Shown: positions 12,000-22,464 of the stretch, in pieces
Layout of the letters: each line of letters begins with the position of its first letter
Position numbering within the stretch: position 1 is the first letter of the stretch
Assembly (NCBI GenBank): GCA_947095585.1
Contig: OX352763.1
Coordinates: 109,409,908 to 109,473,907, forward strand
Source: Nephrocerus scutellatus
Lineage: Eukaryota; Arthropoda; Insecta; Diptera; Pipunculidae
Direction of reading: 5' to 3'
Length of the DNA stretch: 64,000 nt
Program-made: the position numbers and the translations under genes
Notes under the pieces: model-generated
Database searches by the model: none
Seen by the model: only the letters and a program-made list of their open reading frames with translations
What the model was told of the DNA's origin: nothing

Positions 12000-12480
12000 C
12001 AAGCTCTGTCGGAAAGACGTTTGCTGGCCTAGTGGTCCTAGTGGCGCGTTCGATGGCGGACTTGCTGTAAGAAGTAACTAGTAATGGTCGTGTTTTGTTT
12101 ACCACTAACAAGAATTGCCAAGTCATCCGGTTAATCAATGGCGGTGTAGCATTATCTCTGTAGATCGGCTAGAAAGCTGTCGATGAATAGTGCCGACAGA
12201 AGTGGGGACAAGTCTCCTCCTTGGGGACAACACTTGACTGCAATCACAAATACAGTGACTCCTCCTGAGGAGGGAGTAATTTCTCGACTTTCGAGCTTGG
12301 TTGAGTCTTCAATACCTCTGCTACTGATTGCTCTTGCTATTGAGTCGTAGCCAGTCTAATCGAATGCGCCCTCAATGTCTAGAAAAGCACATAGAACGGA
12401 AAGTTCCTTCTATCTTCTTCACAAGATAGTGATGGTCAGTGCGTTTACCTTTCCTGTATGCAAACTGATTCTATTCAAAT
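12000..12480 (-). pseudogene. LINE reverse transcriptase, minus strand (broken)
   Basis: Readable blocks on the minus strand are HTGKVNALTITIL near 12465-12425, AFLDIEGAFD near 12390-12360 (RT motif A with the first catalytic Asp), GDLSPLLSALFIDSFLADL near 12225-12170, and a decayed catalytic box near 12150-12130. In that box YADD has become a stop followed by PDDLAIL. The motif order and the LDIEGAF wording match the plus-strand copy at 17470-18050. Confidence 0.8.
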
Positions 12481-12589
12481 GATATTTCAGCCACAAATAT
12501 TAGACAAAGATACAAACCATAATGGCAGCACTGCTTTCAATGATTCTCATACTTTTCTTTCATTGATTTTCATACTTTTAACTAAAAAT

Positions 12590-12800
12590 TTAGAAAGATT
12601 TTGTAAGACAATTGACGTCAACGGATCCGTTTATTCGTATAACGGGGTGCAGACATACTCTTTCCTCTATAAGTCCATCGAGATACTGTCGTACACAGAG
12701 GTTATTGTCATAATTTACAATATCCAAACAGCTGTACAGGAAGCTTTCATCCAGATCAAGTAGTCGGCACCAAATCTGGGGCTACACATAAGAGCAAAAT
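12590..12800 (+). pseudogene. RTE-like LINE RT fragment (palm)
   Basis: The open frame reads CKTIDVNGSVYSYNG, then LYKSIEILSYTEVIVIIYN, then TAVQEAFIQIK. This corresponds to the segment around the catalytic YADDIDIIG box of RTE-like LINEs, as preserved at 57255-57310 (ANADDIDIVG). Here the aspartates are replaced (YTEVIVII), so the catalytic site is lost. Confidence 0.65.
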
Positions 12801-12859
12801 AATGTACAAAGTACATAGAATGTCCCTATCGCGAGTAGAATTTAACGCTTCCAATACCC

Positions 12860-13100
12860 AATGTCTTCCAAGTAAATTCTAGAACATTAGCTATTTTCAA
12901 GATCTTTAACGAAAATGAGAAAAAATTTCTGGGACAAAACAGAGCCTTGTGGAACACCAGCGCTTATGCGGTGAACATGGGATTTTCAACCGTCCAATAC
13001 GACCTGAATTGAACGGCCAGAAAGGTACTCACTAGCCTGCCTGCGCAAATATAATGCCACCTCTAAAAAACAATTACGCGAATAACATCAGGCTCAGCAG
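12860..13100 (-). pseudogene. Jockey/CR1-like RT fragment, minus strand
   Basis: On the minus strand the frame reads YLSGRSIQVVLDG, then RISAGVPQGSVLSQKFFLIF and VKDLENS. This is the SYLxxR / AGVPQGSVLSP / NDL series preceding the catalytic box in Jockey- and CR1-type RTs. The box itself is not present, because the sequence loses similarity near 12860. It faces the plus-strand thumb fragment at 13440-13960, so the two come from different insertions or an inversion. Confidence 0.7.
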
Positions 13101-13439
13101 ATTTATAAATGCTGAACTCATCCAATACTTTAGCTACTTGACAAGTACGAAAGTACATTTATTACATAGAGGTTTTGACTCTTGAAAGTACAGGCGGCGG
13201 CAACGCGCAATCTGGTAGCGTTGAACTATCTGCGAAATGTGAAGAAAGCAGATTGACCTTGTCTATTGAGCTGAGCTGACAGTTGGAATGTCATTGCGAA
13301 TGAGCGTTGGAATTGAAGACGAGGCAGTATTTTTAATTCGTTACACCAAATGACCAAAAATTCTTACTTCCTTTGGGATATTGACATTGCAAAAGCGTAA
13401 GCATCTTTAGAGTTTCTATAAAGACAAGGTTGAGAGTTT

Positions 13440-13960
13440 AGAGATCCATATACATTCAAAAGTATGTATGTTGCAACTGTGCTCTCCATTTTGGAATATG
13501 GTTGCATTACATGGAATTCTAACCTTATTTTGTATTGCGTCAGACTGGAGAGAATCCAAAAATCTTTAACATGCCATCTGAACTGGGTATCTGCTATCCC
13601 TTATAAAAGGCTACATGTTTGTAGATCGATCTACAACTGCTCTCAGTTAAAAGAGAAATTTGCTTGATCAATTTTGTTAGGTACGTGTTAATAAATTCCA
13701 TAGATTGCCCAGATATATTATCGTTGTTTTTTGTTGCATTTGCACTCTAGGGAACTTTTTTACATTGCTCATTGTAACAGGAGCTTTAAGTCAATTTTTC
13801 TAAGGAGATTTAAAAGAATTCACTTTTCAATTCTCCATTCAGAACTCAGAATAGATGATTTATTAAGTGATTTCCATGTTGGCTTTCTGCTTATTCTGTT
13901 ACTTTTTATTTGTAATTATATTGAAGATTGTATAAAAGTTCATATTCCAGGTGTTTCATG
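13440..13960 (+). pseudogene. Jockey/CR1-like LINE thumb and C-terminal fragment
   Basis: The frame at 13464-13667 reads MYVATVLSILEYGCITWNSN then RLERIQKSL. This is the LEYGC-xxW and L-x-RIQ pattern of the RT thumb in Jockey/CR1-type LINEs. A second frame at 13731-13997 (HLHSRELFYIAHCNR) resembles the C-terminal R-x-H/NY segment. It ends near an (ATC)n run at 13969-13984. Confidence 0.7.
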
Positions 13961-14639
13961 GAAGTTGAGATCATCATCATCATCATATTTGGCTTAATAA
14001 TTGGTGTCCGATTCTGATTGAGATAACTCGCTAATAATACCCTTTGGGCTTTTCGTTTCTCTTTATTTGGACCAAATCCACAAAATAATACTTTCCTATG
14101 TTGCCACTGATTATCAAAACAACAACAACAAATGTTGCTAATTAATTCATCAATAAATTCATTTGTGATATTCAACTGACCGCACAAATTATTCCAAATT
14201 GAGTGACGTCTAGGAGTCAAAGCACGAAAACATTGCTAAATGAATTGACATCGATGGACAGACAAATAAATAAATGAATGATTAGACAGGAAATTCCAGT
14301 GCAATTAGTTTCCAATTCAGCTAAGCTACAGCTAACCTACAGTCAGGACAGAGACAGGCTGACACAGAGGTCCTTTATGATGAGTACTTGCTATTGATTT
14401 GGTGTTTAATTTCACTTCAATTCGTCCAATTAGAGAAATATTCTTTTGTGGATAAAAGTGAATACGAGAACATACGCACCATAAATGCAATTAAGTTAAC
14501 ATTAATTCCTGTACGTAATTACAAGTACTCTAGACCGGTGTGTGTAATTTGAAAGGTAACTAATTGAACATTGGTTTGGTTGACATTTACATTAACATTT
14601 GGCCAAATTTGATGGCAAAACTAACTGCAGTAAGTAATG

Positions 14640-15060
14640 CTATGCTGGTCCTGATAATCTACTGACAGAATCTTTAAATTGCAGGAGATGTATTGTTAGA
14701 GTACATACACTAGCTTATTTAAATAATTTGGTTAAATGAATGCAGGTAAATCTTAGCTGTGTTGGCCTGAAAGGATGACTGATAAGTTGAATCTCATCAT
14801 TGTTGGTGCAATCTACAAAAAAGGAGAACCACTAAACTACGCTGACAATAGAGGAATTGGTATTATTAAGATCCTAACCTTCGTACTGTGTGAACTCTTA
14901 AAGCCACTCATTAGCAACCTGATTGATTCCTTCCATCTTATTCCGGGAAAATCAACGGTCGGGCAAACATTCTCACTGCGGCACAACACTGAAGAAGACG
15001 AAAGTGGTGCAAATTGATACTTCCACCTTTTTATCGATTTCCAAGCCGTCATCACCTCGA
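14640..15060 (+). pseudogene. RTE-like LINE RT N-terminal fragment
   Basis: The frame at 14775-15017 contains LNLIIVGAIYKKGEPLN followed by YADNRGI (the P-x-KKG-D and NYRGI blocks), then LIPGKSTVGQTFSLRH (the RP-x-KSTxDQ-FTLR block). After a stop the frame continues with LFIDFQAV, corresponding to motif A HLFIDFKAAYDS. The order is collinear but stops and a deletion before motif A break it. A similar segment is in the minus-strand copy at 47935-48135. Confidence 0.75.
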
Positions 15061-15069
15061 GAAATACTT

Positions 15070-16139
15070 AGTTGGCTATGTTTAAAATTACAATAAGGAA
15101 ATTTACCCGTTGGAAGGATGAAGACGTGACTTCAGTCAGCGGTCTTAAAGTCAGAGATATTGATGGCCACGAACAATGGAATTAAGTAGTTTCAGCCAAC
15201 CCAATTTAAAGCCAACAAGGAAACACTACTGATGTCAGCCGTGGAGCGCATTAAAAAACTGGAATTTTTTAATAAAATGTCTTCTATAATCTCTTCGCCA
15301 TCCTGAAAAAAGATGAAGCATCCATATGAAAAGCTCTTATCATGAGAATAACACGCGTTTCTGATTAAGTGTCGCGTAGTGTAAATACTGAATGAAACGC
15401 GAATGCAATTCCTGTTAATTCCGTTTTCCGACAACAAGAACAACAGCAACAACAACCGAATTAAGTGTTTTTTTTTGTAGCTGATCTCGAATTGCAATAC
15501 CAATCGATGTAGATATAAGGATGTTTTACTGCATGATGGCACTGACACGCACTTTTATACACACATCCACCCACCAACCCACACACATACACATACACTC
15601 ACTATAACTCGTATTTATGTCACATAAATTGCCTGAGGGACTTTTGATCTGATGAACTTTTTGCTCTATACACGAAGCGAGAAGAATAAAATTATTATCC
15701 GCTCATCCGCATGAATAATTATCGCAAATCAATATTTTGTTTTTCTGCTTTCTGCATACCATGAATAATAATTGCGATACCAACACGCATTCAATTGCTG
15801 GTTTGAGTTAATTAGTGTTGTTGCCGATGCTGTTGTCCGATGACTGGATCCTCATAAGTGTGCATATGTCAATGAAACATTTTATGCGGCATGACGAGTA
15901 AATTTTAATTTCAATTTAAATTGAAAAATGTACTGAAATTCTTTTACATTTCATTTTGTTGTTGTTGTTGTTGGTGTGATTTTTACAAAATAAATTACTT
16001 ATTATAAGTCTGACCACTAAGTCACAGCGTCCACCTTAAACACGAAAGTTAAAAATAATAACAGCTTCTTACTGTTGTGTTGTATGATAACTTCGCTGAG
16101 TGCCATTTAATAAGTAGTAGTTTCGGTATGTAAGAAGTT
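15070..16139. other. Stretch without a recognisable gene
   Basis: No family resemblance is seen. It includes a CA/CCA-rich run at about 15555-15600 and a (GTT)n run at about 15957-15975. The minus frame at 15192-15548 has no recognisable domain. Confidence 0.5.
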
Positions 16140-17460
16140 TTTGGAGCACACATTACCAATCTTTATAAACCACCAAAATACGTGCTGGCCACCGAGCGTA
16201 CTACCACTTTTCGAACACCCTGATGCTGTATACTTTGGCGACTTCAATAGCCATCATACCTAATGGAGATATGCCCAGAATGTGCTAACGGCCTTAAGTT
16301 AGTTTAATGGTCCGATGCCAACCATATACATCTCCTTTTCAATGCAAAAAATGCAGGAACCTTCTTCTCTAGACGCTGTCAGAGAAGCTTTAACTCAGAT
16401 GTTACTTTTGTTAGTTGCAATAGCGGCGAAAGAACTCTCCAAACCAATCGGATAGTCCTTTCTTGCTTCCCCCACAGCCAGCACAGACCTATCGTCATCG
16501 AAACCGGCATACAGATCCCCATCGTTCCAAGAGTATACCGCGAAGAATACATTCCCGGATGGTCCGAAGAAAGCGACCTGATATATGAAGAGTTCGAGTT
16601 AAATGGAGAACCCGAAACAGCAGACAAACTGCTAAAGTCCCTAGACAAAGAACGCAGGCCAAAGTGGCTTAACACAGTTGAAAATAACAACTTCGTGCAT
16701 TCAAGTCGAAAAGCCTGGAGTCTCCTTCGCAAACTGGGAAGCTGAATAATAATTAAATAATATTCGACGCGACAGACCATTGCGGTTCAGGGTCTAGAAA
16801 CCATTTGTGTTCAGCTTGTATATTTTTGCACACAAATATAGGGGACCTACAATTTCATGCCGAATCCGAACGGCGAATTGAGAAGCTTTCCGTGATAGTT
16901 GTTAGTCTCGGACGTTTGTCAGACTTCCGCGAGAGTTGGGAAACCGTGAAAAATCCTTTTTTTTTTGTGTTACTGGGATTCGACCCACGAACCTCCTGCT
17001 CAGAAGCCATGCTCTTATCCACTGAGCCATGGCGGCCACAGCACACCAATAGCCACAACAAAAACCTCAATCAGTCCCAACACAATTGCTGATAGAATTG
17101 TGAAGCACTCCAAAGCCCCCTCTGATAAAGTAGCAAGCAGAGTCTCAAACTACTGAAAATTACCAAGTTTTCAAGACCTTTTGCCCTTAAGGAAGTTGAA
17201 GCTAAACTCCTTAAGCTTAAGCTTGGAAAATCTGCTGGCCTAGATGGCATTTTCCTGAGTTTCTCCTTTATAGTGAAACGCATTTCAAAAGTTGGCTCGT
17301 ACGCCTTTATTCAGACATCCTAGAAACGGGAACCTTCCATAACGAACTGAAAAATACAAAAGTCATCGCCTTACTTAAGCCTGTAAAACCCAAATATAAA
17401 CCAGAAAGTTACCGGTCGATTGCACTGCTTAGTGTTGTGTAAAAGCTTTTCGAAAGACTG
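16140..17460 (+). mobile_element. CR1-like LINE: endonuclease to RT N-terminus, split by a SINE
   Basis: The endonuclease part begins near 16160 (IYKPPK), with GDFNSHHT near 16230, and continues to HSQHRPIVIETG near 16485 and VHSSRKAWSLLRKLG near 16695-16740, the linker typical of this lineage. After a break the RT N-terminus resumes at about 17100. Blocks there are IVKHSKAPSDKVASRV, EAKLLKLKLGKSAGLDG near 17200-17250, ALLKPVKP near 17370 and SYRSIALLSVV near 17410-17440. The interruption holds the SINE at 16845-17040 plus short unexplained flanks. Frame changes and stops are present. Confidence 0.75.
16845..17040 (-). mobile_element. tRNA-derived SINE, copy 1
   Basis: On the minus strand the element opens with a tRNA-like head: ccatggctcagtggataaga resembles an A box and ggtcgaatcccag a B box of the RNA polymerase III internal promoter. 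A conserved body follows with ctctcgcg, gtctgacaaacgtccgag and tcacggaaagcttctcaa. The same head and body occur in the same order at 28703-28965 on the plus strand, which defines a family. It sits inside the CR1-like LINE. The reverse strand gives a tRNA look-alike but not a functional tRNA gene. Confidence 0.85.
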
Positions 17461-17469
17461 ATTTAAATC

Positions 17470-18604
17470 TGATCTGGGTCACATTCCGGGTTTATGGAGA
17501 GAGGTTAAAGTGGTATTTATACCCAAAGCGGGAAAATGCTCACACGTTAATCCAAAAGATCTCAGTCCATTCAGTTTATCATTGTTCCTCCTAAAACACT
17601 GGAAAGACTGATAGACATCCACATACGTTCTAGCATTGACAAAAGACTTCTGTCCACAGATCAACATGCGTATTGCAAGGGTAAATCTGTGGAAAAAGCT
17701 CTGCATACGCTAGTACGTTCCATTGAATATTCCCTAAACTGCAAGGAGTACGCTATGGTAGCTTTCCTAGACATTGAAGGCGCTTTTAATAACGTTAACA
17801 CATCTGCGGTCACACTGACGGCTTTGAAGGTACACGACTCACTTGACGAACAGATTAACCTTCTACTCACAAGTCGGATAGTTAACTCAACACTGGGTGT
17901 GTCGTCTGCCAGAAGATCTGACTGCACTGCAGAGGAGCCCCGCAAGGTGGAGTCATCTCCCCTCTTCTATGGAACTTAGCAGTGAATGAGCTGATTATTT
18001 GCCTAGAGTGCTGCCGAGTGATCGCTTATGCGGTTGACGTTGCTATTGCCGTCTCAGTAAATCACCCTAACACCTTAAAAAAACGCCTGCAAAATGCTGC
18101 GATTTAGGAGTAAAGCCACACAAAATTGAACTTTTCCTCTTTACTAGGAAATACAAAATCCCACATATTGACCCTCTTTCTATTAACGGTACAAGTTTAA
18201 CATTCTCCGATAAAGCCAAGTGTTTGGATGTTGTTTTATTTCAGATCTGGCCCAAGCTGGATCAGAAGCGCCCCAATTGTTTGATATCTAAAAAAAGATC
18301 GCATATCGGTGCTACTGTAGGTGTCATTGTAGGTGACACTGTCTCATAGGTAAGCATGCAGCAATACTCGGAGTCTTCTCGAATGACTTCTGCGGAAACT
18401 GCTCGGATGAGGAGGAGAGGAGGAGACCATTATGTATCTTCTCTGTACATGTGCAACCCCTCCTTTGCTTCATACGAAGCTCTAAGTAGTTTAACGAGTA
18501 GGTGGAGGAAAATTTTGCTGATCCATTTGGTATCACAATAGACCAATGCTGGTCTAAGTGTGTCGGTTTCACTGACAGCCACCTTAACCAAACCAAACAC
18601 AACC
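17470..18604 (+). mobile_element. LOA/I-like LINE with natural 3' end, RNase H deleted
   Basis: RT blocks are clear: GLWREVKVVFIPKAGK near 17490, LERLIDIHIRSSID near 17600-17640, AFLDIEGAFNNV near 17760-17800 (motif A), a PQGGVISPLLWNLAVNEL block near 17940-17990 and the catalytic box at 18027-18038. The box reads YAVD instead of YADD, so the second catalytic Asp is lost. After the thumb start (LFTRKYKIPHIDP near 18135-18180) the sequence jumps at about 18245 to the C-terminal region with KKRSHIGATVGVI. The RNase H domain is absent. The 3' end has a conserved tail, tctaagtgtg then ctgacagccaccttaacc. Confidence 0.85.
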
Positions 18605-18605
18605 T

Positions 18606-18965
18606 TGAGGTGAGTCTTTAGGGGGATATTTTGGGGTTAGAGTCTTAAGGGGGTTTTGAGAGATCTTTAGCGAGGTCTTAGGGAGAGTCTTGAGGGGGGT
18701 CTTTATGGGGTCTTGAGGGTGTCTTGAGAGGGTCTTAAGGGGATTTTAGGGGGTTTTAAGGGTCTTGAGCGATATCTTGAGGAGAGTCTTTATGGGGGTT
18801 TTAAGGGTCTTGAGCGATATCTTGAGGCGAGTCTTTATGTGGGTACTGATTGGGGTATTGAACGGGTATTGAGGTGGTCTTAAGGGAATCTTAAGGAGGT
18901 CTTGAGGTGCTGTTTGGGGGCATTTAAATGATATTTTTGGGGCTTTTAAGGTTCTTTTGGGGTCT
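18606..18965. repeat. 11-bp minisatellite, G-rich orientation (locus 2 of 4)
   Basis: Units of 11 bp such as gtcttgagggt, gtcttgagagg and gtcttaagggg follow one another for about 360 bp, starting directly at the 3' tail of the LOA-like LINE. Longer sub-blocks are repeated, for example gtcttgagcgatatcttgag near 18768 and again near 18811. The same unit forms the arrays at 7812, 33756 and 39108. Confidence 0.85.
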
Positions 18966-20689
18966 CCGTATTCCCATTCAATCTCAGCTTATACATTTTA
19001 TGTATGTATTTCAATTGGGTTTAAAAAAATCACATAAATTAAAAGAAATATACTAAGCATTCGATGTTCTTTTAATCTCATTTTAAACCTCAAATGCTTA
19101 GCATTCCGCATTGAAGACTCTACACTAATGCCCAGCTGGTTACCACCTTCCAAAAAAACGTCGGACAGTGTTAATCGACTTAGAACGTGACGTGTAAGAT
19201 GTGCTGCAACACTTTTATTATTAAGCAGCCACGGATTTACCAACAGACAAAGCGGAGGTTTATTAAATTCATTTATGCAAGTTTGCATATCATGCATATG
19301 CATATCACTCTAACACTTTCAAGTCCCTGGGCGTGCAGTTGTCGATTATTAATATAAAAGTTAGAATGGCTTAAGGAAGACTTCAGGTTTACAAAAATTC
19401 AATTCACCTCGAAAACAGAGCACTCGAACAGCACTCAATGTTTGAAACTTTCCTTCAATTAGCGTCGAGATGTATACTTTTCCCAATTTATCCTGTACCA
19501 CACTACCAATCTTTAGAGTTTATGAGTACATTGCATAACTAAGAAACTTAAGAACTTAACAACAAAGTTTAGCGCATCTTGGCCAATTAGAAGAATTTTC
19601 ATTTGCTTCGTTTCGTTATTGTTATGAATAGTTTTAATGGCGTTGAGTTTCAGCTGCTGATGTCTTGGAAAGTACTGGCAGCGATGCGGACCAACGGAGC
19701 TAATTGTCGAAAGACTTTTTCCCTTCTAAGAAAGTCAGTCCTTTCTAACAGACAGAACAGAAACTTCAGACTTCCCTAAGTACCTACTCTAAGTTATTTT
19801 TCTTGAGATGGAAGGAAGGGTGAATTCCCATCATATTCGTTCATCTGCCAGTTTGTTTGATATAAGAAAAATTGCTGCAGACATATATTCAAAGGATATC
19901 AACTTAATCCTTGAACTAAAATTGAAGCCATTTCGCTGTCTTGTTCGAAATTAACAATTTGGTGAGATCTGACCGCTGGAAACTATTAGGAGTCAGTTAA
20001 ACTTTTTATAGAGCTTTGTTTTTTCAAAAAAAATCCTAATTGAAATGAACATCATCCCCTGATAATTCTGATCCGAAAATTGTAACATTCTTCTTCAAAT
20101 AAAGAAGAAGGAATAATCCAACTTTTTACAATTGCTTTTCATTTTAATTAAATTAAAAATAAAAAGACAATGCCCTCGGGAAACAGAGCGCTGATGGCAC
20201 ACGATATTATCAACGCAGTAGAATTCACTTGAAAATGGTCAGATCCAGAAAAATAGTAAAATCTCAATTAGTTAGAGTGTGTTGCTGGTGCTGCAGCGCA
20301 TTGGACGCTCCTTGCGTAATTTTCTTCCTTCAGCAACGTATCACTTAATCGGGTATGGTGGAATATTTTACGGTGGACAGGCAGACAGTCAGCCATCACT
20401 GCTGTCCTTTTAACGATACAGTTTGCACTAAATTAGTTGCAAGTCTTCAATGTGTTTTTATTACTCAAAGTTCGCCTCGTTCGGTCGAAGAAGAAGTCAC
20501 AGACAGAAAGGACACTCCTCCCATTCTTCTTCAACAAAACTCAAAATGTGGCACTTTCGTTATTGCATTTTGCTATTGTTTGCGTGCAAAGTTTACCTGC
20601 GGACGAACATTTTGAAATATTGACCGTGACGTTCGGGAAAGGATAAAGAACACTCTCTTCACGAACGTGGACATATTATTTGTGTTTTG
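18966..20689. other. Stretch without a recognisable gene
   Basis: No domain or RNA gene is recognised. Minus frame 18998-19303 and plus frames 20355-20646 are open but overlap one another without any family motif. Confidence 0.5.
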
Positions 20690-21000
20690 TTTTGATGCCC
20701 CAAGATGGATATTCGCAACATTCGTGATCTAAGATCAAGTTTCTTTTTCACATATGCCCACCTAGTAGATACAACCTACTATACTTGGGCACTAAGTGAA
20801 ACCCAGATGAATAAAGACTCTGATGTTTTAGAACTAAGTTTACCCTCTGGTTATAACTTGGTGCCTGTATTTTTCCTTCATTGCGGTTTAGCAATTTACT
20901 AAGGTAATGATGTAGATTATAAACTTCAAACTGATCACAGCCAGCCAATGTTCCAACTAGGAATTTATTTTCATTTGGTTAAAAGTTTAAATATATAAGC

Positions 21001-21103
21001 AAAACAATAATTATTGTTTTATTTATAGAAGCTCCAACTTAGATAGTAGCTTCTATAAATAAAACAATAAGAAATGTTTTGCTCCAACTTAGATAGTAGC
21101 TTC
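21001..21103. repeat. Perfect 22-bp hairpin with a direct repeat at the insertion site
   Basis: Positions 21011-21032 (ttattgttttatttatagaa plus gc) are the exact reverse complement of 21049-21070, around a 16-bp loop. The preceding ten bases at 21001-21010 also pair with 21011-21020 as a 20-bp palindrome. The 23-bp string starting gctccaacttagatagtagc occurs at 21031 and again at 21081. The left arm and loop are part of the CR1-like endonuclease reading frame (CFIYRSSNLDSSF), so the hairpin arose by local inversion and duplication of LINE sequence. Confidence 0.9.
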
Positions 21104-22464
21104 GCAATTTTTGTCGCCTCCGGGTCCTCTGACCGTGACTGGAGTGTGTTGCCTCTGGGCTCAACTTTAAGAGGTTGTAAGTTTCGAAACCTAGGTACGT
21201 TGCGGGTCACGCTAAATGGCAGCAAATGGGTCGGATCAAGATGTCATGCGATCCGAGCTGAGGATCGACTAGACTGGGGGCCCATAAATAGCCCAGTTTC
21301 TATCGGAGCCATCTGGATACCTGGCTACCTCTATATGTATCTTGCCTTACCTGAGTGAAAGGATCTCCGCGCGGGTGGACCACCCTCACCAAATGCCGAG
21401 ACCAACGAGACCAGCACTTACCAAAGGCTGGAAACAAGCGTGGCAACTGGCTCTAACCGTAAAGGTGGCCGCGAAAAATAAGGTAGTGTTGGATCCTAAG
21501 GCCCATAAGTACCACCAGTACCACCAGCAAAAGTTAAGCCGATAACGGCTCACGCAATATACCGCCAATGTAGAAACGGTAGCGGGATCGTCGTGCGGCT
21601 TTTAAAGTCCTGGAAATGTTGCTTGATATCCCTGAGGAGCAGCTAACGAAGAGACAAAAGGAGTCCGTAGCATGGACGAAGTTAACTGTGGAAGGTGGAA
21701 AAAACCCCGCCAAGGACCTAGGGCCGAAAGGCAAAGGTCTCTGGAAGAGGTTGAAGCCGGAAGCAGTAAACGAGACAAAATCGCTTAATGACGTCGTCAA
21801 ACAGCACTGGTTGATGCTAGCCGTCATTGACAATAGTCATGAGGATGGCAGCATCACGCCGGGAAAATGCAAAACAGTGTTTAACGCGCTAAACTCTTTT
21901 TTCGTAAAATTTCTGAGAGAGAATCCAGGACCTCCCCCTTCCTGCAGAGATGCAGGTTGGCATCAAGGACGCGTCAAGCTGACGGCGTGCTCGGATCAGA
22001 GATCGGTTGATCTCTATAAAAAAAAAGCGATTGCCGGAGTGGGTGAAGTGTGGCCAGGAGCAAAGCTTGCGGCCGTAAGCAAGGAAGTAATTCCTAGCAG
22101 ACTAACGGCGTGCATCTCGCTTCCTACTGAACCTACCGACGCTAAAGCTGTTATGGAGATCATCTAGGTCAACAATCCAGATCTTTCGACATCAAATTGG
22201 AAGATCGTGAAACAAGATGAGGCTAAGGGTAACTTTAGATTATCAACTATGGTTATCAACAAGAAATCCCTGGCTCCTCTTGCGGTTAATGAATAACATA
22301 TCAGATCTCGAAAACGGCAAAGTGCGAGATATACTTCGATTCATTAAGAGTTCTGAATGGATGTTCTGAAAAGGGGAAAGGTATAAGATCTTGTGGTAAC
22401 ACAAAGGACCGCGAATGGTCTAAGTGAGCATTAGCTGCCAGCACAACCTAACCTAACCTAACCT
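21098..22464 (+). mobile_element. RT-less retroelement with a DUF4780-like ORF
   Basis: A ~1.37-kb unit lies between two near-identical 12-bp strings, aacttagatagt at 21086-21097 and aactaagatagt at 22465-22476. They fall at the same codon position of the split CR1-like LINE and so look like a target-site duplication. The unit has one recognisable protein region (21583-22290), no RT or endonuclease motif, and ends in four to five copies of the pentamer cctaa. Its last ~70 bp (22393-22464) align with the 3' ends of the LOA-like LINEs at 18528-18600 and 41240-41310. It is best explained as a non-autonomous or ORF1-only retroelement. Confidence 0.75.
21583..22290 (+). pseudogene. DUF4780-like protein of the RT-less element
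   Basis: The frame is open from 21583 to a TAG at 22165. Its N-terminal part reads AAFKVLEMLLDIPEEQLTKR and is Lys-rich. The C-terminal part contains DAGWHQGRVKLTACSDQRSV and VGEVWPGAKLAAVSKEVIPS. Beyond the stop the same frame continues with DLSTSNWKIVKQDE and INKKSLAPLAVNE, so the TAG is probably a disabling mutation. The pattern resembles the DUF4780 domain family of insect proteins; that assignment is from memory and untested. Its function is unknown, and single-strand nucleic acid binding as an ORF1-type protein is inference. Confidence 0.65.

Larger units (their letters stand above)
10504..12480 (-). mobile_element. Minus-strand LOA/I-like LINE: RT through RNase H, decayed
   Basis: On the minus strand, RT motifs (12480 to about 12000) are followed, after a poorly conserved thumb region, by an RNase H domain (11090 to 10590). 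This is the order of an intact ORF2, so the pieces probably belong to one insertion. The interval 11100-11700 holds an imperfect second copy of the pre-RNase H sequence near 11160-11215 and an unassigned open frame at 11280-11576. All frames are broken. Confidence 0.75.

Noticed and set aside
20355..20646. Two overlapping plus-strand frames as a small gene
   Set aside because: Overlapping frames without a domain, start context or splice signals.
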